Below, piece after piece: positions 11,291 through 22,718 of a stretch of DNA of 64,000 nt. Positions within the stretch are counted from its first letter, which is position 1. Every line of letters starts with the position of its first letter. A model generated the notes under the pieces. It did not search any database, was not told where the DNA came from, and worked only from the letters and a program-made list of their open reading frames with translations. The stretch lies in the NCBI GenBank assembly GCA_954871525.1, contig OX940865.1, positions 22,614,420 to 22,678,419 of the forward strand, in the 5' to 3' direction. The position numbers were made by a program, and so were the translations under genes. Origin of the DNA: Parietaria judaica. Lineage: Eukaryota; Streptophyta; Magnoliopsida; Rosales; Urticaceae.

Positions 11291-11904
11291 ACAACAATCT
11301 TCAAAATCTTTGCGTGAGTCTTACAATGGAGGTTGTTACGGTTAAACGAAACGAGAGCCGTATATATGCATACCATTATATGTAATCGTATATTTACGTA
11401 GGACAGAGCCTGCGAGTGAATGAGAAGATGAGATCGAGGATCTAGACGAGGAACGTGACCTGGAGTTCGTCTGAGAGGAGGAATGTGACCAGATGACGAA
11501 TCACGCGGCCAGAGCGTCACCGGAGAAGAAGAGCCCGCACGGAAGAGACGGTAGGCGCCAGGCGACTAAAATTTGTGATTTGGGGAATTGGAGAAGGAGA
11601 GAATGAAAGGTCGATAGACTGATACTAACAAGTAAAACAAATATTGATAAACTGGTTTAATTTTTTGAAAAATACCATAATTAAATGAAATTGTAATTAA
11701 GAGGTGGAAGTTGTCAACCATAATTATAGGTAAAAAATTCGAAATTAATATATATTATTAATAATTATCAAACAAAAATTAATAATTACAACTAATATTA
11801 GGGTTAATATGGTCCAAAAAAATTTATAAATAGGTATAAATTAGTTTTATGAAACTATGAGAATTTCTCATAAACTTTACGTGTTTTTTTTGGTATTTTG
11901 TGGG

Positions 11905-12110
11905 CAAGGGCGGATGCAAAATTTTGTATAAAAGTACCTTATTATTTATTATTTTAGTATAAATTCATACAAAATTTTAGTCAACCCCCCCCCCCCCCCC
12001 CCCCCCCCCCAAACTTTCACCAAAATTTAAATATAACCCCCTCGAGTTAAACTCTTGACAAAAAAATTATATCTAACCCCCCCGGTTCATAATTCCTGGT
12101 TCCGCCACTG
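11905..12110. mobile_element. Small hAT-like MITE carrying a 26-C homopolymer
   Basis: The ends are CAAGGGCGGATG and TTCCGCCACTG (reverse complement CAGTGGCGGAA). They are flanked by TTTGTGGG (11897-11904) and TTTGTGGA (12111-12118), an 8-bp target repeat with one mismatch, as in hAT elements. A run of 26 C residues occupies 11985-12010, with further C-rich tracts after it. Confidence 0.7.
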
Positions 12111-12159
12111 TTTGTGGATTTTTCTTTTTTTAAAATATTACAAAAAGTCAATTACTATA

Positions 12160-12420
12160 CATGACCATATAAAATTTAAGTCGCTTTACTTTTGCATGAA
12201 AAAATTTCAGCAGTATTAATTTAATGGATAAATTTATGTAAATGTACTCGTTAATATAAAAGTGTCGTTTATCATTTAATATACACTATACATGACCATG
12301 TAAAATTTAAGTCGTTTTACTTTTGCATGAAAAATTTTCAGCAACACTAATATAATGGATAGATTTATGTAAATGTACTCGTTAATATACAAGTGTCCTT
12401 TATCATTTATATACGTGTAT
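12160..12420. repeat. Two-copy tandem duplication, period 131 bp
   Basis: CATGACCAT(A/G)TAAAATTTAAG begins at 12160 and again at 12291. The remainder of each unit matches with scattered substitutions. Confidence 0.8.
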
Positions 12421-12704
12421 ATGTTTGATGAAAACCCACAAAATGACTAAAATACACTTAAAGTTTAAGAGAAATGCCCATAGTTTCATAAAACTAATTT
12501 ATGCCATTAATAAACTTTTTTGGACCATATTAACCCTAATATTAATTCTAATTTTTAATTGTCGTATAATATATATTAATTTCGAAATTATTTGTTCCTA
12601 TAATTGAATATTTCAACCTATTAATTAGGATATCATTTAATTATGGTACTTTAAAAAAGATCTCCATTATCACCGTATCAATTAATTAAACATTCCCAAA
12701 ATTG

Positions 12705-12990
12705 TTACAAATTACTAAATCGTAAATAGAGTTACAAATTTGTAAATCGTAAATAAAATATTGAAAATATAATAGATGAGAAACCTATAACAACGAAACT
12801 GTAAATAAGATTACTAAATCGTAAATATAGTTACCATTTTGTAAATCGTAAATAAAATTACTAAAAACGTAGTCACTGTAAATAAAATTACTAAATCGTA
12901 AACATAGTAACCAATTTGTAAATCGTAAATAAAATACAGAATTTTATATGATTACGTAAATATAAAATCGTAAATATAGTTACGTATATA
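12705..12990. repeat. Degenerate AAATCGTAAATA repeat tract
   Basis: Short units such as GTAAATCGTAAATA and ATTACTAAATCGTAAATA recur irregularly. No gene is present. Confidence 0.65.
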
Positions 12991-13559
12991 CAAAAGGATT
13001 GAATTTTAATTGATTTTGAAAATTCGATTAACAAATAAAGACGATATTTAGCTATTTTTAAGGAAATAAACGATTTTATCTATTTAGCAATTTTTAAAGA
13101 AATAAATTCATTTTAATAGTGATTAATACAATGAAAATATTTGGAATATAATTAACGGATGTTTAATATCAACCAGTTATGTATTTACCTACTTTTAAGG
13201 GAAAAATATTGATCGGAATTTTATTTTAAGTATAATATAATTGGTAGAATTTTTTGAAATTTTGTTTTTAAAGTTAAATCGTTTTACACTCAATATATGT
13301 AAATATTTCAATTTAATTATGGAATTTTTAAAAATCATTCGATTACTTAAAATCAATCAGTTTGCTACATATAAGGAATTTTTTATTTATTTTTTATTTT
13401 AATTAAAAAAATGAAATTAAGATTAAACATGATTTAAAGTTAAACGTGATTTAAAAATTGAAAAGGTATATTACTCCATATATCAATTTGTTGATGATTA
13501 TGATTACCATAATTAGAAATGAACATTTTTTTTAAAACATTGAGTCACAAATGGACATT

Positions 13560-13790
13560 TGCTTCGTTTACCCTTGATATATCACATGCTCACGTACGCT
13601 CGCATTCACAAAAAAAATTAAGAGTAATTTATAATAAGCTCTTGGAGTGATAAATCTTCTCCTTATTTTATTGCATGTATAGTATCGCGATAGGCGTACA
13701 TAGATCATACTTATATATTGTATGTATCCACTTTCGAAAATTGAAAGAGAAAATAAAAATAAAATAAGCATAAGCTTTAAGAAACTCAGT
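13560..13790. repeat. 3' flank shared with the phylloplanin gene at 35.9 kb
   Basis: The motifs CTTCTCCTTATTTTATTGCA, TGTATAGTAT and GCATAAGCTTTAAGAA occur here and at about 35626-35860 in the same order, each just downstream of a minus-strand phylloplanin-like gene. They show that the two genes were duplicated together with their 3' flanks. Confidence 0.7.
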
Positions 13791-14002
13791 TTATATAACT
13801 ATTTATTTGGCCTAGTGGCAACTTCGTTACATACCTATTCAAGAGGTTTACATTATTCAAATCGGATTGGACTCAGAAGAGTGCCCCTTTTACGTAGGTA
13901 AATTTGACCGACTGTGTCATTAATATAAAGAAAGAGAAAAAAAAAAAAAAAACTCTGTTTATATTGGAGAACTCACTCACGCATCTATCAACGTAAGCAT
14001 GA

Positions 14003-14440
14003 TTATTTAATCATAACCTCTGAGTAAAGAACTTGATTTTGCTGCAGAGCTGGTACATTATAGCTGCTCATCATAGGGGTGAGATAACCTTCGAAGATTT
14101 GTCCGGGCTTGGCTACTGGGCAGCCGGCGACAGGTCCCTTTACGTACAAACCGCAACCCCTCTCATTAATAGAGCCAGGGAACGAAATCAATACTTCGCC
14201 AGTTTGGGGGTCTGTTTCCTGCGGAGGAACTAGCGCAGTGAGGCCTCCGTCACAAGACAGCGTCACGGTGGCTCGAACTTGTGCCCGTTGCGATGGCGAA
14301 ACGTAGCAATTAACCACGCCGAGAACGAAGACGCGAAACTTAATGTTGCCGGGGACAGCTTGGGAGTTTGGCAGTGAGGCTATGGCGAGGAAAGCCAAAG
14401 CGAGTAGGGCAAGGGACGAGGAGTACTTGGAGTATGCCAT
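14003..14440 (-). CDS. Phylloplanin-like secreted protein (diverged copy)
   Basis: This single-exon gene encodes 145 residues. Residues 1-28 are a signal peptide (MAYSKYSSSLALLALAF, probable cut after SQA) nearly the same as in the other three copies. The mature chain keeps four cysteines (VNCY, LSCD, RGCG, AGCP) and the Ole e 1-like core LSCDGGLTA. It lacks the leucine-rich N-terminus and the hydrophobic C-terminus of the 3.9-kb copy and ends SEVMIK. It is closer to the 35.9-kb gene than to the 3.9/24.7-kb pair. Family membership implies a secreted surface or apoplastic protein. The altered C-terminus could mean a changed role or relaxed constraint, and no stop or frameshift breaks it. A TATA motif lies at 14511-14520. 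Confidence 0.85.
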   Translation of the reverse strand: MAYSKYSSSLALLALAFLAIASLPNSQAVPGNIKFRVFVLGVVNCYVSPSQRAQVRATVTLSCDGGLTALVPPQETDPQTGEVLISFPGSINERGCGLYVKGPVAGCPVAKPGQIFEGYLTPMMSSYNVPALQQNQVLYSEVMIK

Positions 14441-14510
14441 TTCGGTATTATATTATGAGGAAAGGTTTTATGTTTTGTTTGTGTGAAGAGATTGGCTTGA
14501 GGATCACCAT

Positions 14511-14520
14511 CTATTTATAG
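14511..14520 (-). promoter_or_regulatory. TATA box of the 14-kb phylloplanin-like gene
   Basis: CTATAAATAG on the minus strand lies about 71 bp before the start codon, at the same relative place as in the other family members. Confidence 0.65.
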
Positions 14521-14569
14521 TGTTTCAAAACTGGAAATAATACACATAAATAATAATAATAATAAAACG

Positions 14570-15470
14570 TGTAATGCTCTCAAAGCCTAATTACAGCTAG
14601 GATGATAGTAATAAATAATCTATCTTATAGAGATTCTGTTATTCAACCTTATTTGGTACTATAAGTAAATATATTTTTTGTATTCTGAAATTTTCTTGTG
14701 GCTAAGTACTATATTACTTTAGAGTAATAATTGAGAACAAAACGATATATATATATATATAGACACACACACATATATATATTAATTTAAAAGAGTAATT
14801 GTTCAACTATGCAAAAAAAATCTGAACCAAAAGTATTTATATATATATATATATATATATAAGTTGATAAATACAGGGATATATTTGTGAATAAGCATCC
14901 AATTAATTAGTACCTAAGTGGATAAGTATGTGCTCAAATATTCTTAATCGTTATTTAGAAGCAAGTATATATGTTTAAGTGCGTGATCGATCGTGTGAAA
15001 GTTATTAATTAACCACTGTGTACATAAATAGTGAATACGAGGACTATAGTGAATTAGTGATTAGCTTGGATTTGAAGTACTATTGCTGCTAAAAATGAAA
15101 GATTGAGAATATGTTGGTGTACTTTGTAAAAAGATTGGGTACTTATACTATAAATTTCTCAAAAATATTTTAATTGGCCTATATAAAAAGATGAAGTGAA
15201 ATAAAAATAAAAAATCGTATATATTATATATGTCTACTAATCGTACGGAATTATGAATTTGTGAATGCATTAATTAACCGTAGTAGAGAAAAAGTGAATA
15301 CGAAGACTAAAGCTCACAACATGTTAATCACTAATTACTTACTAATTAGGCAGTAAAAGTTGTACCCTATGTTAAGGCTAAATTGGCCTCTAGACGTTTT
15401 CTTATGTTTTCTTCTATTTGCATACTAGCTACTCACACACTTTTTTTGAGTTCGAGTCACTATGGGGTAA
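14570..15470. repeat. Phylloplanin upstream block, intact context
   Basis: This distal upstream region of the 14-kb gene recurs at 28590-29480 at about 95% identity by eye. It also recurs in more diverged form at about 33300-33930 and 36480-37090. Shared landmarks include TTTTCTTGTGGCTAAGTACT, GAATAAGCATCCAATTAATT and GTGCGTGATCGATCGTGTGA. Only the 14-kb and 36-kb copies still have a gene attached. Confidence 0.85.
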
Positions 15471-15523
15471 GAGTGAAATCCAAAGATCCTCATATATATA
15501 TATATATATAATAAAAGAAAAAA

Positions 15524-15620
15524 AAGGAGTACTTAGGAGTATGCCATTTCGAAATTCTATTCGGAAGGTGTATTGCTTGTGTGAAGAGATTGGCTTGAAG
15601 ATCACCATCTATTTATAGTC
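15524..15620 (-). pseudogene. Truncated start of a phylloplanin-like gene
   Basis: On the minus strand the leader (CTATAAATAG at 15609-15618, then CAAGCCAATCTCTTCACACA) leads to ATGGCATACTCC, the family's MAYS start. The next codon is interrupted by an extra T, giving a stop (MAYS*). The rest of the gene is missing and replaced by a TA microsatellite. This is a fifth, dead phylloplanin copy. Confidence 0.85.
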
Positions 15621-15634
15621 TTTTAAGTACATGA

Positions 15635-15635
<1 letters not shown>

Positions 15636-15687
<52 letters not shown>
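15636..15687. repeat. (TAA)n microsatellite
   Basis: A nearly perfect run of about 17 ATA/TAA triplets lies just upstream of the dead phylloplanin start. A shorter run sits at the same place upstream of the 14-kb and 36-kb genes. Confidence 0.9.
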
Positions 15688-15688
<1 letters not shown>

Positions 15689-15699
15689 TCCGCGTGTAA

Positions 15700-16480
15700 T
15701 GCATCGTATATTATAGCTACAATGGTAGTAATTAATAAACGTTCTACGTTGTAGAGATTGAGTTGATCAACCTAATTTTGTACTATCCGTATAATATATA
15801 TTATGACTTTTCTTTCTTATAAAGCATATTGTCCATTAGAATTTGAAATGATAGAAAATAATTATAATTTGTTCTCAATATACACTTGAGATTTATTTTA
15901 TTTTATTTTATTTTATTTTATTGTTGGTTCTCAATGGATCTGCCAAAATCACGTCAAAAACACCCACAAAAATAATAATCACGCTCACAAATACTCACAC
16001 TATGTATTTTAGAATATAATATAATAATATGGAGATGATAAAGAACGTAGGAGAATAAAAATGGATTTGGGAGAAAAAGTTCTTTGATCAAATGTTGAAA
16101 GTAAAGTACAATATTGGAGTTACAAAATAAATTGACTAACAAAGATATTAAAAGGAAACATGGAACAACCAACGCTAGTTAAAACTTCTTAACTTACAAC
16201 AAATAAAATTTCCTGCAGTTACACATGTATCCTAACTAAATGGGAAACCAAATTAAAATCCCCAAACGTGCTCCTCAATTTTAGCACATTCCTGGAAAGA
16301 CTATTAACTTCTCGCGTGCGCCTAACAAAGTTGCTAAGATATTTATCCAAACAAAGCTTCTAGGGAGCTTTGCCAATTTTGCTCGGCTAAATACTCATCC
16401 TGCTAAGCTTCGTTTTAGTTCGACTCCTTTCTGCTAGGCTTAATTTCTGCTCGACTCCATTTTTGCTAGGCTCCATTCTG
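15700..16480. other. Relic of the phylloplanin upstream block, then unassigned DNA
   Basis: The first about 140 bp resemble the upstream block (GTAGAGATTGAGTTGATCAACC). The remainder contains a TTTTA tandem run (about 15896-15920) and a stretch of GCTAAGCTTCG / GCTAGGCT repeats (about 16380-16490). No gene is seen. Confidence 0.4.
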
Positions 16481-17480
16481 CCAAGCTATATTCGAAGAAG
16501 TATTTGCTAACACGAAATAAATTCAAGTTATTTAGGGGAAATTTGCACTAAATTTGGGACATTTTCCGCCAAATACTTTCTCCGAAATTATTTATTAATT
16601 TGGTTTGTCGACTTGATACAATTATACTGGATTAAGTGATTAACCACGCTGCCAAAAAAAAAAAAAGTACACCCTGGTCATATATCCATTTTTTTAGCGA
16701 CAATATCTTAAGTAAAAAAAAGAAAAAAGAAATAAACACTCATAATAAACTATATACGTCTTATATGGTCAGTACAGGATCTTTAGTTGTAAGCCTGTAA
16801 GTGAACATTAAGGGTGGCAATTCGGGTGGTGTGTCGCGTTCGTGCCGGGTCTTAATCGTTTTTTACTTATTTTATGTAGGCTCAAACCCGCTCCATATAT
16901 TAATCGTGTTAAAAGATGAGACCCAGACCCTATTAAATAACGTGTTTATCGTGTCTACCCGTTTAACCCATTAAACAGATTCACATATTTTAAAGTTATA
17001 AATTAATTTAATTTACCCTCATTTTACTTAATTTATTTAACTATATGATCTAAAATTTTAAAGTTTACTAACAATTTTTTATATTCATCAATTGTACAAC
17101 GTAATTAATAAATTTAAAAAGTATAAATGCCATATATAAGAAGTAGTAGAACACTTTATAACATATATAATTACATAAAATGCATTTTTTTGCTTCTTAA
17201 TCGTGTCTAATTGGGGCCCATCGTGCTATCGGGTTCGTGTCGTGTTTACCCGTAATTTAATCGTGTTAATCGTGTTCGACACGGATGGATCCAGATCTAT
17301 TTATGGTAGACCAAAACCCATTTAAATCGTGTCAAAACTGTTTCGTGTTTCGTGTCCAGTCCCAAATTGCCACCCCTAGTGAATATGTTTTGAGAAAGAT
17401 TTGCAGACCATTATGTTCCGTTGAATGGGTGGCATATCCACTTTTTTTTTTTCTTTCTATATATCTCTATATTGTAAAAA
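16480..17480. repeat. Duplicated segment interrupted by an hAT element (partner 7.44-7.83 kb)
   Basis: Positions 16480-16808 and 17379-17480 together form the inverted match to 7440-7830. The intervening 570 bp are a transposon absent from the partner. Confidence 0.8.
16809..17378. mobile_element. Non-autonomous hAT element with empty-site paralog
   Basis: The left end is TAAGGGTGGCAATTCGGG. The right end read inward is TAGGGGTGGCAATTTGGG. Flanks are GTGAACAT (16801-16808) and GTGAATAT (17379-17386), an 8-bp hAT-type target repeat with one change. The empty version occurs on the minus strand at 7521-7528. The interior is rich in CGTGTC/AATCGTG motifs and encodes no transposase. Confidence 0.88.
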
Positions 17481-17519
17481 AGAAAAAAGAAAAATCGGTT
17501 TTTGGATAAATGGTGTTTG

Positions 17520-18430
17520 GAAGTCATTTCCAAAATGATTTTGCATTTTGGTAAAAGATTCTTAGGGTATATTCCCTTAAAAACACGAGTGGTTAATTTT
17601 TTGGGAAAATGTTTTATCAAAATTCATTTTGCTTTTTAATATTTTACACAGCAAAATCAAAACGTCTTTTTCTTGTTTTTATTTTCTTTCTTTGCCCTTT
17701 GCCCTTTAACTTTCACTTTGCTCGACATCTTCCCGCCATCTTTGCTCGATATTGAGCTCCACCGTCAATCGGCCCTCACATTCACCATCGATCGGCGCCC
17801 GGCTCTGGCGTCGATCGGCGCTGAACTCCGGCGTCGCTCGGCGCTCAGCTCCGGCGTCGCTCGGCGCTCAACTCCGGCGTCGCACGGCACTTAGCTCTGC
17901 CGTCGCTCGACGGTCGCTCGGCACTCAGCGTCGCTCCGCTCCTTAAGGTTTGTTATTCACGGATTTCATTCCGGTGACCTCCATCGTTCTTAATCAAGAT
18001 GTACGCCACAAAAGATAGTTTATTTCAGCGGTGGAGTCAAGACATACCAATCGGGGAAATTTATACGGAAGCAGAAGGTTCGAATCAAGCACAAAGAGGA
18101 GATGATGTTGGAAATTGGCCCAATAATGTTGAACGAGTTGCATGGGGAGAGTATAGGGACCATAGTGCAAATTTAATGTGGGGGTTATCACAATGACAGA
18201 GTACTGGTATTTTGTAATGTTTGTTTGTAGCACGAAAAATTTAATTTGATGTAATATCGTATGGGGGTTAGCTTTTTTTGTTAAAACCGATTTTAAGAAA
18301 AAATTAACTAAACACTGTTTTCTTTTTCCTTTTCAGAAAACAGTGTAACAAAATACTAACCAATCACATTTTCAAAACGTTTTGATAAAGCTGCTTTAGA
18401 AAATTAAAACACTATTTTTGAATTTAAGAT
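17520..18430 (+). mobile_element. Possible PIF/Harbinger-derived fragment
   Basis: A 65-residue open frame at 17999-18196 (start MYATKDSLFQRW, end RDHSANLMWGLSQ) resembles, from memory, the C-terminal tail of plant HARBI1-like transposases ('RD..A..MW'). It has no catalytic domain upstream, and the terminal inverted repeats were not located. A GC-rich minisatellite lies within it. The call is tentative. Confidence 0.35.
17790..17935. repeat. GC-rich minisatellite, unit about 23 bp
   Basis: The unit GGCGCTCAGCTCCGGCGTCG(CTC) repeats four to five times with decay toward both ends. It stands out from the AT-rich surroundings. Confidence 0.7.
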
Positions 18431-18779
18431 TTATCCTTTTAACAACATTGGCAATATATATGTCGCGACAAAACACGAAGTGTAATATGTCGTTAATCTA
18501 TTGGGTATTTTTTTTTCTTTTTTTTTTTTCTGCAAATAGCCAAATCTAGTGGTTAAGAAAATACTTTTCCCGAGTAAATGAATTATAATAGTGGCGTACT
18601 GATATTTTGTAATTGTTTTATATTTTTATGTACTTATCAAAAATATGGTCTATTGGTTTTACTTAAAATATGAGTTTTATTTGATTATAACTCCACTGTA
18701 AAAAATAATAATAATAATAAATAAAGGCGTGGCCTCTTGACAATTAGGGCTATATTCGTCCACTTTTTTGAATTATTAT

Positions 18780-19015
18780 TGGTTTTATTATATGTGTATC
18801 TCATTGTTCCAAGTTTCGATATCGCGCAAGTTGGTAATATTTATGTAGCATTTATTATTAATAGACTAATTTAAATGAATGTCGAAATATAATTGAACAT
18901 ACATTGCTTGTCATGCTTTGACCTTTTATTTTTAATAAGAAATTTGCTCTCGATCGTTATCTACGTAAGATTGTCCATCACAATTAACCAGCTTGAAAAA
19001 ATCATCTTGCGTGTG
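18780..19015. repeat. Dispersed duplicated unit, copy 2 of 3
   Basis: It matches 8690-8935 and the interrupted unit at 19920-20490 (CAAGTTGGTAATAT, ATACATTGC, AGATTGTCCAT). No coding content is seen. Confidence 0.65.
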
Positions 19016-19099
19016 ACAATTCTACTTGAAAACATTAAATTAAATAAAATGTCACACGATTATATAAGATATTATGCATGATTTTTTTCTATCATAAAA

Positions 19100-19680
19100 A
19101 ATATGGGACCTCAATGAAAAAGTCAAGGCCTATTGGTTAAGTCAACACCCTTTGACCTAGTACGAGGCCCAGAAACCGATCCAAAGCCCATTGGGACAGT
19201 CCCGGTAAACAAGGCCTCAGATACAAAGATTTCGAAACACCTCAGACAACATTCGTCTCGATTTCTGAATCGAACGAATATGTATTTAACGAGGTTAAAA
19301 CACTCGATCAATGAGGTAAAACAAGCAAAACAAGCTTGTCGAGGCATTAACTACGTCCCCGAGACTAAATAGGTCTCAGTACACGAGCTCATGTGAGCTC
19401 GGAAAAGAAACCAGACAAACTTCCTCCCTCATAGGGTTTGGCGCCACTTTATAGCATTAAATAGGCTAAATGCTCATTTAATTTAAAAATGGGCCCAAAA
19501 CCATGAATAAGCCCGTATATTTTCTATAAATAGGGGCAAAACTACTCATTTTCACACATTCACTAATAGAGGCCAGAGCTAGGGAAAACAATGTTTACCT
19601 AGATAAAACAATGTTCCAGCAACTCACCAACACCTGTGTTACACGCAATAACAAAATCGAACACAAACTACAAATTATAT
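19100..19680 (+). mobile_element. LTR-like sequence with TATA box
   Basis: The moderately GC-richer segment carries CTATAAATAGGGGC at about 19534 followed by CATTTTCACACATTC, resembling an LTR promoter and start region. No matching second LTR, primer-binding site or coding domains were found, and the ends are not clear. Confidence 0.35.
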
Positions 19681-19919
19681 TGCAAAATATATTGATTAAC
19701 TAGAAAATACTTTTTTTAGTAGATTAACTGTAACGATGGCGTACTTATATTGAGTAATTTTTTTTATATTTTTATATACTTATTAAAAATATGTTCTATT
19801 GGTTAATTTTACTTCAAAATGTGAAATTTATTTTATTATAACTCCACTCTACAAAACTTCCTCTTGATAATAGGCAGATTGCGGAATATTGTGTCCCAGT
19901 ATTAGGGCTATATTCATCC

Positions 19920-20490
19920 ACTTTCTTCGATATCAGGCAAGTTGGTAATATCTTTGTAACATTAATTAGTAATGGACAAGTTTAAATGAATGACGAAATA
20001 TAATTGGACATACATTGCCTTTCATGTTTGAATTTTATTTTTTTTGTTCGAAATTTATTCTCGGTCATTAATGGATTCATTTAATACAATTTAAATTAAA
20101 ATAAAAAAATTACTTTTAGTTTCAGTTTAAAAAAAACTTACAAGTGTTTGATAAACTGTTTATAAACAATTGTTGTCGATAACAAAAATTGATTTAGCAT
20201 TTGGTAAAACAATATATTTAAGGTAAAAAGACTATAATAAATTAAATTAACGTAGTTTTTCTTTTAGAAAAAATCAAAAGCTATGAATCTTAACTTTTAC
20301 GACTCATGTACAAAAATCTAAAATTGTTTTTTAATTTTTTGTAAAAACACTTTTACTAAAAACTTAAAAATTAATTTAGTTTGTTTTAAAAACAAAAACC
20401 GACATTTTAAAGTTGAACCAAACGCACCAAATAGTTGCATGAGAGATTGTCCATGAGAATAACCAGCTTCAAAAAATCATCGGACGTACG
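19920..20490. repeat. Dispersed duplicated unit, copy 3 of 3 (interrupted)
   Basis: The beginning (19920-20070) and end (about 20430-20490) match the units at 8.7 and 18.8 kb. About 360 bp of AT-rich sequence separate them. Confidence 0.55.
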
Positions 20491-20795
20491 TGTTCCAACA
20501 ACAAAGAACTTTGTTCACTTCCAACACAGGTTTCCTTAATGTTAACTAGAAGTACGCGTATGCTCTTTCGTTTCCATTATAAAACATGTCGCATAGGTTA
20601 ATTAGTTGTTTAATTAACGATAGTACAGACTTCGTAAAGGTACAAACATGAGGGGAATAAAAAAACTGCAAGATAGTTATAAATTGATTACATCTCATAT
20701 GGTTTTTTAGAGACTTTGAGATGTTCAATCTAATTTTGGACTAATACAAGTAAATATTATTAATGATTTCATGTACATGCTGATTAAGGAAATAT

Positions 20796-21400
20796 TTCAG
20801 GGATTATTTAACTAAAAATAGTGTAATAAAGAAATTTGCTAATGATTAATTTAATATAAATAATTTTTTTCGCTTTACATGTTTTGGATAATAAAAAATA
20901 ATCAAGTTATTAAGTTGAGTAAAATAGCTCTTTCCTTCGGACTTGCATGTCTAAATCGTATGCCTCGTATCAATGGTTCTATTTGACAGGTTTATCGACG
21001 GGTAACGAGTTTGCCGATGAAATTTTTGGAAGGAATAAAAAAAATTTATTACCGACAAGTAATATTAACCATGTAAAATGAGAAATATATATAACATGAA
21101 AAGTTACCGATCATGTATTACTGGTAAATTGCTAACCGATAATTTTTATAAAAAAATAAATAAATTAAGTGACTATTAATTTATTATGTAAATACAAATA
21201 CCAACGGTAACTTATATTAAAAAAAAAACGTTATAATTACAATTTAACATAAACTATATTTACTAATAAATGGGAATTAGGCTCACATAAATTAATTCAA
21301 TTTAGTTATTCTTTCAGAATCTTTCTCTTTCCTAACTTTTTTCATTTTTTTTCTCTCTCTTCTCTTATTTTGTTGATTTCTTAGCCTCTCGATTATCTAG
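20796..21400. repeat. Segmental duplication, partner of 30.22-32.87 kb (holds empty sites)
   Basis: This block matches 30225-32870 but is only about 600 bp long because it lacks the elements inserted there. The uninterrupted sites are ATATAAATA at 20854-20862 and ATATTTAC at 21256-21263. Confidence 0.85.
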
Positions 21401-21408
21401 ATCGTATG

Positions 21409-22718
21409 TGTTAAGGGGTAATTTTGTAAAGATTATTTAATAAAGGAAAATTATTTAATTAATTATTTCTTTATTAAATAAACCTATTTTTTACCAAAAT
21501 ATTCACCGGGAGTCCGATTTCGAAAAACAAAGTGTCCAGATGATCCCAAAAATATCAAAACACCCAAAAACGACATAAAGTTTGCGAAAAACGGCCTCGG
21601 GAAACACCCGAGGCCTCCGAGAGCCCCCCAGGACCTCCGAGCGGGCCCCACGGCCCCCAAAGGCCATTGCCACACGCCCAGGTAGGCCCCATAAGCCCCA
21701 AAGGCCACCTGACACGCGACAGAGGCGCTGTCGGATCCCCAAAGGTCACCCACGACCTCGCCACGTGTCAGCAGCCTATTGGGCGCGAGGAAGGCAGCGA
21801 GCGAATGGGGGACCGCCACGTGGGCGTTGACTGCTAACCAGGCGTTGACCCCAGCGCTGACCAGGCCCTCACGCTCGCACCGCCGCTGTTTTCCGCGCGT
21901 CCGGGCGCGTCGCTGCTCCGATGGGGCTGAAAATTGCGGCGTTGGATCGGCCACGTCCCGGGGACTCTGAAAAACATATAATATTACTCCGGGGGCCTCC
22001 TGGAGTAATAATTATTCACGTTTTAACCCCTGGAACCTCCTGTAATAGAAGTTCCGGTTTCACTTAACGGTAACTCATTCTCTCTCAACGGAACTCGACC
22101 AAAACACTCTCGAGTATCCTCTAAACATCTCTCCCTCGCAATATTACACTAATGTTGAGCGTCGGAGGTGAAATCGGGGGCCCCACCCCCGGTTCTCCCC
22201 GACCTCCGGTTTTTGTGTTGTTCAGGTTCCGAGACAGAAAACAAACACTTTTGAGTGGAGGTTCTGGAGAAGATTTTGACATGATCTAAGACCCTCCTTG
22301 CCAAGGTTCTAGGTCCGCGAGGTGCTCGTTCTATCCAGTATTCTTGTATCTTCGATAGATACATAGATTACGGGGATAGCCCGAGGACCCGGATCTGTCC
22401 CCGTGACGCCGGTAGAGGGTCTAATCTGTCAAGGTCCACTGGAGAGTCAATACCGTGATCCCCCCTACACGGTGGTCAGGAATCCGTTTTTGGTATCCCG
22501 AACCTGTAATCCGGGCCAGGCCAAGTCCTGGCCCTATTAGCAACAGGTAGTGGAGTTTGCCACGGGTTTCTGATCATTGAGTCAGTGGAGGGTCCGTTTG
22601 ATTCAAAAGTCCACGAACCCAAGCCCATAATCCACAAAAGTCAACAAGACGACATTGGGCCCGGTCCAACACGAGCAATTGGGCCGCTAATGGATTGAAA
22701 CATTTTTCTGCATCAACA
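21409..22718. mobile_element. Solo LTR of a retrotransposon
   Basis: The 1310-bp segment begins TGTTAAGGGG and ends CATCAACA. It is flanked by the 5-bp repeat GTATG (21404-21408 and 22719-22723), as for an integrated LTR. The interior is GC-rich compared with its surroundings. The open frames at about 21.5-22.0 kb on both strands are chance products of that composition. There is no second LTR or coding region, so the full element was lost by LTR-LTR recombination. Confidence 0.85.

Larger units (their letters stand above)
11665..12650. mobile_element. Inverted-repeat element with nested insert
   Basis: The arms at about 11665-11900 and 12425-12650 are inverted copies sharing motifs such as TCGAAATTAATATATATTAT, TTAGGGTTAATATGGTCC and TTAGTTTTATGAAACTATG. 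Between them lie a small hAT-like MITE (11905-12110) and a 131-bp tandem duplication (about 12160-12420). It looks like a foldback transposon later invaded by another element. No coding capacity is seen. Confidence 0.7.

Noticed and set aside
21484..21970. Several overlapping open frames on both strands up to 156 codons
   Set aside because: They lie within a solo LTR of high GC content, overlap each other in many frames and show no domain.
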